Origin: Bacillota bacterium | GTDB taxonomy: Bacteria; Bacillota; Clostridia; Tissierellales; Peptoniphilaceae | Direction of reading: 5' to 3' | DNA length: 45,063 bases | Assembly (NCBI GenBank): GCA_023394045.1 | Contig: JAEXBN010000016.1 | Location: forward strand, 1-45,063 | Shown: positions 24,794 through 32,741 of the stretch, piece after piece | Layout of the letters: every line of letters begins with the position of its first letter | Position numbering within the stretch: position 1 is the stretch's first letter | Program-made: the position numbers and the translations under genes | Notes under the pieces: generated by a model | Seen by the model: only the letters and a program-made list of their open reading frames with translations | Database searches by the model: none | What the model was told of the DNA's origin: nothing

Positions 24794-24840
24794 GGTGCTG
24801 TGGCAGAACAATGTCTTTGTTCTGCCACAGCACCTTTTTT
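24794..24840 (+). terminator. Strong terminator after ppdK
   Basis: A perfect 18-bp stem GGTGCTGTGGCAGAACAA with its complement and a 5-nt loop (TGTCT) is followed by TTTTTT. The central sequence reappears in the hairpin at 25958-26002 on the other side of the repeat array. Confidence 0.92.
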
Positions 24841-24860
24841 GTCTGTAAATTGGTTAAACG

Positions 24861-25842
24861 GTGCATGGTAGATAGCGATTTGTATTTCTACCATGTACGC
24901 CGGTTCCGGCGGGTGCATGGTGAATGGACGCATCTTATTCCACCATGCACGCTGCTGCCCATATGGTACATGTAGGACGGAGGATTTGATTTCTTACATG
25001 TACGGCATCGCCGGCGGGTGCATGGAGAAGAGCAACTGTGTATTTCTACATGTACAAAACCGCCCGCGCCGTACATGTAGGACGACGAGTTTTATTTCTT
25101 ACATGTACACTGACGCCGGCGGGTGCATGGTGGATAGACACATCTCATTTCTACATGTACGAAACTGCACGCACCGTACATGGTGGATGGCGGATTTGAT
25201 TTCTTACATGCACGGTGCTTCTGGCAAGTGCATGTAGAATGGACGCATCTCATTTCTACATGTACGAAACTGCACGCGCCGTACATGTAGGACGACGATT
25301 TGTATCTCTTACATGCATGGAACCGCCGCCGGGTGCATGGTGGATAGACACATCTCATTTCTACATGTACAAAACCGCCCGCACCGTACATGGTGGACGG
25401 CGAGTTTTATTTCTTACATGCACCCCGTCGCGCACCCGTGCATGGAGAATGGACGCTTCTCATTTCTACATGTACAAAACCGCCCGCGCCGTACATGGTG
25501 GATGGCAAATTTGATTTCTTACATGTACGGTGCTTCTGGCAGGTGCATGTAGAATTGACGCATCTTATTCCTACATGCACGCTACTGCCCATATGGTGCA
25601 TGTAGGATGGCGATTTGTATTTCTTACATGTACGGTGCTTCTGGCGGGTGCATGTAGGATAAATAAAGCTCATTCCTACATGTACAAAACTGTCCGCGCT
25701 GTACATGTAGGATGGCGATTTGTATTTCTTACATGCATGGAACCGCCGGCGGGTGCATGGTGAATGGACGCTTCTCATTCCTACATGTACGGCGCCGCCG
25801 GCGGCTGCATGGTGGATGGATGCTTCTCATTTCACCATGCAC
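24861..25842. repeat. Array of 19 phased 38-bp inverted-repeat units
   Basis: Nineteen units, each exactly 38 bp, start at 24861, 24913, 24966, 25018, 25071, 25123, 25176, 25228, 25281, 25333, 25386, 25438, 25491, 25543, 25596, 25648, 25701, 25753 and 25805. Arms are about 9-11 bp, for example GTACATGTAG with CTACATGTAC, or GTGCATGGTG with CACCATGCAC. All 38 arms contain CATG, which is itself the centre of a short palindrome. Odd units share one loop type (GATTTGTATTT-like), even units another (GACGCATCTCATTT-like). Spacers alternate 14 nt (after odd units, such as ggcatcgccggcgg) and 15 nt (after even units, such as aaaaccgcccgcgcc), except 14 before the last unit. The true period is therefore ~105 bp, about ten helical turns. 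Units 1, 2 and 19 show matched changes in both arms. Frames are partly open because 105 is divisible by three, but no start or binding site supports a gene. Function unknown. Confidence 0.95.
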
Positions 25843-25887
25843 GGAACGCGCTCCGCTTATTCACGGTACTCAGCGCGTTCCGTGCAT
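25837..25887. repeat. Large perfect hairpin closing the repeat array
   Basis: ATGCACGGAACGCGCT (25837-25852) is an exact inverted copy of AGCGCGTTCCGTGCAT (25872-25887), a 16-bp stem with a 19-nt loop. The outer six bases are also the right arm of array unit 19, so this hairpin and the last unit are alternative pairings. No T-tract follows, so it is not an ordinary terminator. Confidence 0.7.
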
Positions 25888-25957
25888 TCCAATCGCCCTG
25901 CGTATTCGATATTCGAGCCATGCTCAATCATATTCTCCCCAGCATCTTCAACGGAAA

Positions 25958-26002
25958 GAAGGGCTGTTGCAGAACGATGCGCTCGTTCTGCAACAGCCCT
26001 TC
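25958..26002 (-). terminator. 20-bp hairpin downstream of trpS, related to the ppdK terminator stem
   Basis: A perfect 20-bp stem (GAAGGGCTGTTGCAGAACGA and its complement) has a 5-nt loop. On the minus strand it is followed by TTTCC, so it may end the trpS transcript, although it lies 165 bp after the stop and the T-tract is poor. Its core GCTGTTGCAGAACGA is nearly identical to GCTGTGGCAGAACAA in the ppdK terminator. Confidence 0.5.
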
Positions 26003-26046
26003 TCGATCTAAAGCGGCGGTTCCACATCCCCTCCGATTTCACTCTT

Positions 26047-26130
26047 CTACCGTCCGTTTTCGCTTCTCTTCTTTTTCTGGAGCGCCCGCCATCCAACCGC
26101 AGCGCCCATGCCGATCAGACCGTATTGCAT
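26047..26130 (-). CDS. Possible 27-residue hydrophobic peptide
   Basis: A short frame 38 bp after the trpS stop reads MQYGLIGMGAAVGWRALQKK and ends KRSENGR: a glycine-rich hydrophobic stretch followed by a basic tail, the outline of a tiny membrane peptide. No clear ribosome binding site precedes the ATG, so it may be chance. The rest of 26003-26168 shows nothing else recognisable. Confidence 0.2.
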   Translation of the reverse strand: MQYGLIGMGAAVGWRALQKKKRSENGR

Positions 26131-26168
26131 CAGGCGCCATCAATCACCATGGGATCGGACTCACCGGA

Positions 26169-27173
26169 TCAAAATTGCGGAAATCCGATTTTTCGATACA
26201 CCTTCGCGAGCGTCTTTTGCGCCACCTTGCGCGCACGTTCCGACCCGGTCACAGCGATCTTTTCCAGTTCTTTTTTATTCTCCATCAATGCAAGAAAGCG
26301 CTCCCGGATCGGGCTCATCGTCTGAACGATGAGGTCGCCCAGATCCTTTTTGAAGGTCGCATAGTCGCTGTTTTTATAGCGCTGCACCACCTCATCCGGC
26401 GTGCATCGCGCAAAGGAGGCATACAGGTTGATTAAATTCATCAATCCCGGCTGTTCTTCCGTATAAACAAAATTCGCTTTAGAGTCCGTGACTGCACGAG
26501 CAATCTTGCGGCGAATGGCGGCATCGTCATCCTTCATCAGAATAAAAGAATTTACATCCGGATCGGATTTGCTCATCTTCACCGACGGATCTTTCAAACT
26601 CATGATCCGCGCCGTCGACTTCTGCGTCAGCGGATCTGGAAGCACAAAGGTCGGAGAAAAGCGGCTGTTGAAGCGCTCCGCCAAGTCTCTGGTAAATTCC
26701 AGATGCTGCTTCTGATCGGCGCCGACAGGCACCACATTCGCCTGGTACAGAAGAATATCCGCCGCCATTAAAACAGGATAGGTCTGGAGCGCCGCATTCA
26801 GGTTGTCCGCATGTTGCCGCGCCTTATCTTTGAATTGAGTCATGCGCTGCAGCTGTCCAATCGAGCTGATCGAATTGAGCACCCACTGCAGCTGGGCATG
26901 CTCCGGAACCATGGACTGAATAAACAGCGTCGCCTTGTCCGGATCCACACCGGAGGCGATCAGATAGGCCAACACCTCCAATGAACGGCGGCGCAAATCG
27001 GCCGGAACCTGGGAGACGGTAATCGCGTGCAGATTGGCCACCCCAAAATAGCATTCATATTGATCCTGTATGTCCACAAACTGCCGAATGGCACCCAAAT
27101 AATTTCCGATCGTCAGATCCCCTGACGGCTGAATCAAACTGAACGCTACTTTGCGTTTCTGTCCTTGTTCCAT
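26169..27173 (-). CDS. trpS: Tryptophanyl-tRNA synthetase
   Basis: Charges tRNA(Trp). It is 334 aa, normal for the bacterial enzyme. The HIGH-like motif appears as PSGDLTIGNYLGAIRQ near residues 16-31 and the KMSKS motif as VKMSKSDPDVNSF. The region YPVLMAADILLYQANVVPVGADQKQHLE is diagnostic of TrpRS. ATG 27173 is preceded by GGAGG at a good distance; longer forms add non-family sequence. It is a single gene between the P60 hydrolase terminator and the repeat array. No T-box or trp-leader element was seen in its short upstream region. Confidence 0.97.
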   Translation of the reverse strand: MEQGQKRKVAFSLIQPSGDLTIGNYLGAIRQFVDIQDQYECYFGVANLHAITVSQVPADLRRRSLEVLAYLIASGVDPDKATLFIQSMVPEHAQLQWVLNSISSIGQLQRMTQFKDKARQHADNLNAALQTYPVLMAADILLYQANVVPVGADQKQHLEFTRDLAERFNSRFSPTFVLPDPLTQKSTARIMSLKDPSVKMSKSDPDVNSFILMKDDDAAIRRKIARAVTDSKANFVYTEEQPGLMNLINLYASFARCTPDEVVQRYKNSDYATFKKDLGDLIVQTMSPIRERFLALMENKKELEKIAVTGSERARKVAQKTLAKVYRKIGFPQF

Positions 27174-27239
27174 GATCCCTCCTCTATCTCCTCTTTGACG
27201 GTTTATTGTATCACGGCGCGTCGATTCGTCCAAACAGAC

Positions 27240-27273
27240 CAAAAAGAAAAGCCACACGAATGGCCGTGTGGCT
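27240..27273 (-). terminator. Terminator after the NlpC/P60 gene
   Basis: An AGCCACACG/CGTGTGGCT stem with a 6-nt loop is followed on the minus strand by TTTTCTTTTT. Confidence 0.88.
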
Positions 27274-27300
27274 TGAAACTTCTAATTTTTATGAGTGAAA

Positions 27301-29028
27301 TCAGTTGAAGATCCGACGGGCGGTGATGAAGTTCGTCATGTAGTAATCCGAATAAATATCGGAATAGATCACTCCAACGCCCGGGCTGGACGCATGAACC
27401 ATCTGTCCGTTCCCAACATAGATGCCCACGTGGCTGATTTCTCCGGTTCCATCCGTTGTATAGAAAAGCATGTCACCAGGCTGCAGCTGATCCATCGACA
27501 CCGCATAACCATAGTTGGCCTGCCGCTCCGCCGAATGAGGCAGACTCACGCCCATGCGCGCATAGGCAGCCATCGTCAACCCGGAGCAATCGAAGGCGCC
27601 CGGACCCGACGCGGCGAAAACATAAGGCTTTCCTACCTGCGCCTCAGCAAAGGAGGAAATGGAGGAATAATCGCCATCCACGCCTTCCTGATCGCTGGCC
27701 TGCTGTGTATTCGCCTTTGGTTCCGGAACATCAATCTTCTCATCCACGAGGAGATACTCTGCGATATACACCGTCTCTCCATCCAGCTCGAAACGAACCC
27801 ATCCGTTGGATTCCGCACCCTCGACATATGTGTTCACGCCCAGCGTGGTCACGATTCCGTAGTTTTCTCCTGGACCTTTGCGTACATTCGAAACGGTTTT
27901 TACGTAGCCGGAACGAGCGCTCTCACGCGCCGCTTCTTCCGCAGCCCGCTGCGCGGCCACCGTATTCGGCGTTTTCTCCGCAGAGACTTCAATCTTATCG
28001 CTTCCAACCAAAGCCGCAGAAACGTAGGCGGTATGACCATGATAATCAATGGCGACCCAGCCATTCTTTACCGTTCCGGATACTGCATCATTCGCATGAA
28101 GCGTCCCGAGAATGGACGCATCCTGGCGCGCATCAGCGCGTACGTTGACTGCATCGGCGTTGATGTAGCCGGAAAGTTCGCCAGATTGGCTCTCTTCCTC
28201 TTGTTTCGCCTGCTCAGCCTGTTTCTCCGCCTCAATCCGCTCCTGCTCAGCCTTTTCGTCAGCCTTTTTCTGTTCTTCCTGACGCTTCTGCTCTGCTTCC
28301 TGGCGGTTGATCGCTTCCTGTTCTTGCGCCGCTTCTTCGGTCGTTTCCTCAACGAACGTGCGGCTGACATAGCCAACCGTACCATTTTCATCTTGGACTG
28401 CAATCCAATCGCCTGCAGTGGTTCCGCGAACGACTTCGTTATGCAGAAGAACGGTCACGACATCTGCATCCATCGTGGCATCCACACGCACATTCAACAC
28501 GTCCGGCACGACGAGACCAACAAAAGCGCGCGACTCTGTCTCGCCAGCCTGATCCTCATCCTCTGCGGATCGTGTTTGAGCCTGCTGCGGCGCATCCAGC
28601 TCTTCATCGCTGGGAGCAACCTCCGCGACCTGATTTTGCGTCGCCGTCGCTTCCCCTGAGTTCTCAGAAAGTTCTGCTTCGCTCTCTGCCTCCGAAATCA
28701 CTTCCTCGCTGGAGGATGAAGAAGATTCCGCTTCCTGCGGCTCTGCTTCGGATTTCAGCGGTGCAGAAAGAACATATTCCACCTTTTGCTGTGCATCATA
28801 AACCGACTTCGTTTCACCAGAATTTCCGACCGATGGCTGCGCTTCCGCAACCTCCGCCTCTTTTTCATCATCCGATTTGGTGGCAGCAAGCGTCGCATTG
28901 TACTGATCTGCCAGATTCTTGGTCATGTATTCGGCTTTTGATGTGTTGATGTCGATAAACTGCGTCGCGGCCAATGCCCCAGCGACACCGATAACTCCAA
29001 CGACAGCACCTACTCTTTTTTTATCCAC
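27301..29028 (-). CDS. Exported SH3-domain NlpC/P60 peptidoglycan endopeptidase
   Basis: Cell-wall hydrolase that probably cuts peptide stems of peptidoglycan. Order of parts: N-terminal hydrophobic export segment (VGAVVGVIGVAGALAA), a long Ser/Glu-rich acidic region, SH3b repeat 1 (VVPDVLNVRVDATMDADVV), a Glu/Lys/Gln-rich coiled coil, SH3b 2 (INADAVNVRADARQDASILG), SH3b 3 (VSNVRKGPGENYGIVTTLG) and the catalytic NlpC/P60 domain. The catalytic residues are Cys481 (AFDCSGLTM), His533 (ISHVGIYVG) and His545 (MVHASSPG). I choose GTG 29028, giving 575 aa, because GGAGGAA sits just upstream and the lysine-rich signal start follows. It has its own promoter and a terminator. Confidence 0.93.
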   Translation of the reverse strand: MDKKRVGAVVGVIGVAGALAATQFIDINTSKAEYMTKNLADQYNATLAATKSDDEKEAEVAEAQPSVGNSGETKSVYDAQQKVEYVLSAPLKSEAEPQEAESSSSSSEEVISEAESEAELSENSGEATATQNQVAEVAPSDEELDAPQQAQTRSAEDEDQAGETESRAFVGLVVPDVLNVRVDATMDADVVTVLLHNEVVRGTTAGDWIAVQDENGTVGYVSRTFVEETTEEAAQEQEAINRQEAEQKRQEEQKKADEKAEQERIEAEKQAEQAKQEEESQSGELSGYINADAVNVRADARQDASILGTLHANDAVSGTVKNGWVAIDYHGHTAYVSAALVGSDKIEVSAEKTPNTVAAQRAAEEAARESARSGYVKTVSNVRKGPGENYGIVTTLGVNTYVEGAESNGWVRFELDGETVYIAEYLLVDEKIDVPEPKANTQQASDQEGVDGDYSSISSFAEAQVGKPYVFAASGPGAFDCSGLTMAAYARMGVSLPHSAERQANYGYAVSMDQLQPGDMLFYTTDGTGEISHVGIYVGNGQMVHASSPGVGVIYSDIYSDYYMTNFITARRIFN

Positions 29029-29096
29029 TTCGTTCCTCCTGCAGTTGGGTTGCTCCATCCAGCGACCTCTAGAGTTACGATCATTAACTGTTCCTA

Positions 29097-29125
29097 ATCG
29101 TAATCGGTTTGTAACCTTTTGTCAA
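29097..29125 (-). promoter_or_regulatory. Promoter of the NlpC/P60 hydrolase
   Basis: A perfect TTGACA is followed after 17 bp by TACGAT (4/6) on the minus strand, about 70 bp upstream of the GTG start. TGTAAC occurs in the plus-strand spacer, but a properly spaced WalR-type double site is not present. Confidence 0.5.
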
Positions 29126-29253
29126 TAGTTGTTAAAAAATAATGACAAAATAAAATGGCGGAATTTCAATATCTGCAACGTTTTTTTGAAAGGAAGACAC
29201 TTGAAAATACACTAAATAGAACAATAAAGTAACAACGAAGCGGATCTCTCTGC

Positions 29254-30084
29254 TCATTCCTGCTCCAATCGACCGCTTTCGAACAATCGGCCGACCTTCG
29301 TTGGATCCTCCGCGTACACAATTCGTTCCAGCGTCAGTCCGCAAGGCTCTGCGGCAAAGCCGGAAAAGAACGCTGTATGCACGGAATCGGTTCCTGCTTT
29401 TTGACTCTCCGGCGATTCCTTATCGGATAGCCACTGATCCAACTCCTCTAAGGCAATCTTTCCCCGTCCGATATCCAGAACCGTTCCCACCATCAACCGC
29501 ACTTGGCGGCGCAGGAATCCCGATGCAGAAAAACGAAAAACCAGCTTGGTTCCCCATTCATCAAGTTCTGCGCGCTCCAAAACGCGCACGGGATTGCCAA
29601 CCAACGGCTCCACCGTAAAATGCCGAAACGAATGACGCCCTTCCATCATATGGAGCGCCTGCCTCATGCGTTCCTGATTCAACGGATACGTGAAATGCCC
29701 CATGCGAAACCGATCCGTTGGGAGACGATCCCGATGATTCTCGACGATATAGCGATAGGTCGTTCGATGCGGCATAAACCGCGCATGAAAAGTCGGCGAA
29801 ACCGAAAGAGACGAGCGGATCAGAATATCCTCCGGCAGTCGCTGCTGAATCTGTATCGCAATCGCTTTGGCTGGCATCCGTGAACGCGTCAGAAAATTAA
29901 TCACCTGGTCCTCTGCATGCACCCCGGCATCCGTTCGTCCGGCGGCAATGATCCGAATGGGTTCCTTCAATAGATCGCGTGCAGCCTGCTGCATCACTCC
30001 ATTCACCGTGCGGCGATGCGGCTGCTCCTGAAAGCCAAAAAAACGGGTTCCATCGTACGCCAGACGACACATGATATTCTGCAT
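29254..30084 (-). CDS. truA: tRNA pseudouridine synthase A
   Basis: Converts uridines 38-40 in the tRNA anticodon arm to pseudouridine. The catalytic aspartate lies in AAGRTDAGVHA, and other family blocks are LAYDGTRFFGFQEQP, FHARFMPHRTTYRYIV, HSFRHF and FLRRQVRLMVGTVLDIGRGK. With ATG 30084 the protein is 276 aa. That ATG overlaps the ecfT stop (TGATG), the usual coupling in Firmicutes, so I prefer it to in-frame starts slightly upstream. Here truA follows the ECF genes in their typical order, but rplM-rpsI, which often come next, are absent. Confidence 0.95.
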   Translation of the reverse strand: MQNIMCRLAYDGTRFFGFQEQPHRRTVNGVMQQAARDLLKEPIRIIAAGRTDAGVHAEDQVINFLTRSRMPAKAIAIQIQQRLPEDILIRSSLSVSPTFHARFMPHRTTYRYIVENHRDRLPTDRFRMGHFTYPLNQERMRQALHMMEGRHSFRHFTVEPLVGNPVRVLERAELDEWGTKLVFRFSASGFLRRQVRLMVGTVLDIGRGKIALEELDQWLSDKESPESQKAGTDSVHTAFFSGFAAEPCGLTLERIVYAEDPTKVGRLFESGRLEQE

Positions 30085-30875
30085 CAGAACACCACACAAA
30101 TCAGCGCAAATGCCAGAGTGACGCCGGCGAAGCTAATCAAATCCGAGGCGCGCAGCTTCAATGGATTGAGCCGTGTCCGATGTTCGCTTCCCGTATAGCA
30201 CCGCGCCTCCATGGCTGTTCCCAGCTCATCCGCACGGTTCATCGCGTTCAGAAAGAGGGGAACAAAAAGAGGAATCATCGCCTTGGCGCGCTGAATAATA
30301 TTCCCCGATTCAAAATCAGCCCCTCTGGCTTTTTGCGCTTTCATGATCTTCTCCGCCTCATCAAACAACGTCGGAATAAACCGCAAGGCAATGGAGATCA
30401 TCATGGCGATGACCTGCGAAGGAAAGTGAATGATCTTCAGCGGCGAAAGCAAGGCGGCAATCCCATCCGTCAAAGCAAGCGGACTGGTCGTCAATGTCAG
30501 CAAACTGGTGCCGATCACGAGGAGGATCAGACGAACGGTAATAAACGCGGCTCGAACAAGCCCTTCTTCTGTAATGCGGATAAATGCCCACTGAAACAGC
30601 TCTTTCCCCGGCGTAAAGAAGACGTTCAGGAAAAAGGTGAAGATCAGAATCAAGATCAACGGCTTCAATCCGCGCAAGAGATGTCCCGCCGGCACCCCAG
30701 AAAGAATGGTCACCAACACGATCATCGCAAAAAAGAAGGCGTATCCGGTGAACGTTTCAACCAGAAACGCCGCAATCATAAAAACAAGCACCAGCAAAAT
30801 TTTAACCCGCGGATCCAAACGATGAATCGCGGAATCGCCGGGATAATACTGTCCGATGGTAATTCGGTTTCCCAT
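30084..30875 (-). CDS. ecfT: ECF transporter transmembrane subunit EcfT
   Basis: Membrane scaffold of the energy-coupling-factor transporter, which couples the two ATPases to interchangeable vitamin or metal substrate subunits. It is 263 aa with about six hydrophobic helices. The two coupling-helix signatures appear as ISIALRFIPTLFDEAEKIMKAQKARGADF and AMEARCYTG (the A-R-G and A-x-x-x-RG-type motifs). It begins 2 bp after ecfA2 ends and overlaps truA. No substrate-binding S component is in the window, so substrate is unknown (a shared module). Confidence 0.94.
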   Translation of the reverse strand: MGNRITIGQYYPGDSAIHRLDPRVKILLVLVFMIAAFLVETFTGYAFFFAMIVLVTILSGVPAGHLLRGLKPLILILIFTFFLNVFFTPGKELFQWAFIRITEEGLVRAAFITVRLILLVIGTSLLTLTTSPLALTDGIAALLSPLKIIHFPSQVIAMMISIALRFIPTLFDEAEKIMKAQKARGADFESGNIIQRAKAMIPLFVPLFLNAMNRADELGTAMEARCYTGSEHRTRLNPLKLRASDLISFAGVTLAFALICVVF

Positions 30876-30877
30876 GA

Positions 30878-31735
30878 TTAGTTTCCTCCTGCAAGCACCC
30901 GCGCAATCTGATGGACGGCCTCATCGACGGTAATCACATCATTCGGCACCGGAAAGCCCATCTGCTGAAGATCGCCCATCAACACCGTGACCTGAGGAAC
31001 GGAAAGCCCTAGGTCTTCCAACTCCTGGCGCCTTGAAAACACCTCATGAGGCGTCCCATCCATCACTAGCTTTCCGCGGTCAATCACCAAAAGGCGGCTG
31101 GCTTGCTCCGCAATATCTTCCATGGAATGTGTCACCAAAATGATCGTCATCTCTGGATTTTCATCATAGAGTTTGCGCACCGTATTCAAAATTTCGTTGC
31201 GCCCCTGAGGATCCAGTCCGGCCGTCGGTTCATCCAAAACCAAATAGGTCGGCCGAAGCGCCAGAACGCCGGCAATCGCCACCCTTCGTTTCTGCCCGCC
31301 TGATAGCTCAAATGGTGATGCATCTGCCAGCTCCTGATCCAAGCCCACGGCCTGCATGGCCCATTTCACCCGCTGTTCAACCTCAGCCTCATCCAGCTTG
31401 AGATTGTGAGGCCCAAAGGCGATATCTTTCGCCACAGTATCCTCGAAAAGCTGATCTTCCGGATATTGAAACACCAATCCGACGTTCTGCCGCAGCCGCC
31501 GCAGATCCGCTCCTTTTTCTCCCGTAGAGATGCCGTCCACAACCAGCGTTCCCTGTTGAGGCAGATTTAATCCGTTCATGTGCTGCACCAGCGTCGACTT
31601 TCCTGATCCGGTGTGCCCAATCAAACCGATATATTCATGTTTTTCAATCGTGAACGAGATGTCGTCGAGCGCCTTGACTTCATGATTGGTTCCAGCGCCA
31701 TATAAAAAGGAAACATGAGAAAAAACCATGCTCAT
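30878..31735 (-). CDS. ecfA2: ECF transporter ATPase EcfA2
   Basis: Second ATP-binding subunit of the energy-coupling module. Visible motifs: Walker A GHTGSGKST (~residues 36-44), Q-loop VFQYPEDQLFEDTV, ABC signature ELSGGQKRRVAIAG, Walker B YLVLDEPTAGLD and H-loop VTHSMED. It is 285 aa and pairs with EcfA1 as a heterodimer. Its start overlaps the ecfA1 stop by 4 bp. The opening MSMVFSHVSFLYGAGTNHE is typical of EcfA2. Confidence 0.94.
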   Translation of the reverse strand: MSMVFSHVSFLYGAGTNHEVKALDDISFTIEKHEYIGLIGHTGSGKSTLVQHMNGLNLPQQGTLVVDGISTGEKGADLRRLRQNVGLVFQYPEDQLFEDTVAKDIAFGPHNLKLDEAEVEQRVKWAMQAVGLDQELADASPFELSGGQKRRVAIAGVLALRPTYLVLDEPTAGLDPQGRNEILNTVRKLYDENPEMTIILVTHSMEDIAEQASRLLVIDRGKLVMDGTPHEVFSRRQELEDLGLSVPQVTVLMGDLQQMGFPVPNDVITVDEAVHQIARVLAGGN

Positions 31736-32670
31736 TGGATGCCCCCCTGACGTGTTTGCTTTAGTGCCTTCGAAAGTTCCTGAACGGTCAAGGCATCCGG
31801 CGGTACATCAAAGCCCATCTGATGCAGCCGATATCCCACTTCAGTCACCTGGGGAACATCCAATTCCAACGCGCGCAGCTGATCCACCTGACCAAACACC
31901 TCCCGCGGTGTCCCTTCCATGGCAATGCGGCCTTCATCCAGAACGACAATCCGATCCGCTCCCGTCACTTCTTCCATATTGTGTGTAATCAGGACGATCG
32001 TTTTTCCCTGCTCACGATTCAGATGGTGGATGGTTTCAATAATTTCCCTTCTTCCCATCGGATCCAGCATCGCTGTCGGTTCATCCATGATAATACAGGT
32101 TGGCAGCATCGCAAGCACACCCGCGATCGCAATGCGCTGCTTCTGTCCTCCAGAAAGCTTGCTTGGTTCACGGCGCTTAAACGCTTCCATTCCCGTCAGG
32201 CGCAACGCTTCATCCACGCGCTCGCGCAATTCTGGCAGAGGCACTCCCAGATTTTCCGGACCAAAAGCCACCTCTTCCTCCACGATGGCAGAAACCATCT
32301 GATTATCAGGGTTCTGAAACACCATGCCGCAGCCGGCACGGATCTTCCAAAGATTCGCATCATCCGCCGTATCCATCCCGAGAATCCGTATCGTCCCCCT
32401 CTGAGGCAGCAGCTGTGCGTTCAGCAGCCGGGCCATGGTCGATTTGCCCGATCCATTATGCCCTAATAAAGCTAAAAACTCTCCCTTGCGGACCCGCAAG
32501 GAAAGATCCTTTAGGACCGGCTCCGCCTCCTGCCCCTCATAGCCCGGATACGCAAACGAGACGTGATCCATCCAGATCACGTCTTCATTCTGCTCAACCG
32601 GAGATTCATTCTCTTTGCGCGTCGTCTCTTCGGCTCTAGCCTCATCGAGCGACCAATTGGTTTGACTCAT
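31732..32670 (-). CDS. ecfA1: ECF transporter ATPase EcfA1
   Basis: First ATP-binding subunit of the energy-coupling module. Motifs: Walker A GHNGSGKST, Q-loop VFQNPDNQMVSAIVEEEVAFGPENLG (the QNPDNQ pattern marks EcfA1), signature KLSGGQKQRIAIAG, Walker B CIIMDEPTAMLD and H-loop ITHNMEE. At 312 aa it is about 30 residues longer than usual because of an acidic N-terminal extension (LDEARAEETTRKENESPVE). It starts 71 bp after the L,D-transpeptidase gene. In many Firmicutes ecfA1 directly follows rplQ; here two envelope genes intervene. Confidence 0.94.
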   Translation of the reverse strand: MSQTNWSLDEARAEETTRKENESPVEQNEDVIWMDHVSFAYPGYEGQEAEPVLKDLSLRVRKGEFLALLGHNGSGKSTMARLLNAQLLPQRGTIRILGMDTADDANLWKIRAGCGMVFQNPDNQMVSAIVEEEVAFGPENLGVPLPELRERVDEALRLTGMEAFKRREPSKLSGGQKQRIAIAGVLAMLPTCIIMDEPTAMLDPMGRREIIETIHHLNREQGKTIVLITHNMEEVTGADRIVVLDEGRIAMEGTPREVFGQVDQLRALELDVPQVTEVGYRLHQMGFDVPPDALTVQELSKALKQTRQGGIQ

Positions 32671-32741
32671 TCATTTCTCCATCTCATCTTGTCTCACTTC
32701 ATCATTCACAAACCTGTCGAAGCGTCCTCTTTTCTTCTGGT

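Noticed and set aside
23612..24811. Minus-strand frame of about 400 codons opposite ppdK
   Set aside because: A codon-bias shadow of ppdK without motifs or a start signal.
24888..25778. Repetitive Cys/His-rich protein encoded in the array (minus strand, 35-residue repeats)
   Set aside because: The 105-bp period is divisible by three, so several frames stay open by chance. The frame is cut by TAA in units 5 and 11, no ribosome binding site is seen, and several other frames on both strands are also partly open.
24861..25842. CRISPR array
   Set aside because: The 14/15-bp segments between units are themselves conserved and alternate by type, units are divergent rather than identical, and no cas genes are near.
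27295..28659. Plus-strand frame of about 450 codons opposite the NlpC/P60 gene
   Set aside because: An antisense shadow of an intact, motif-rich gene; the sequence is of low plausibility for a protein.
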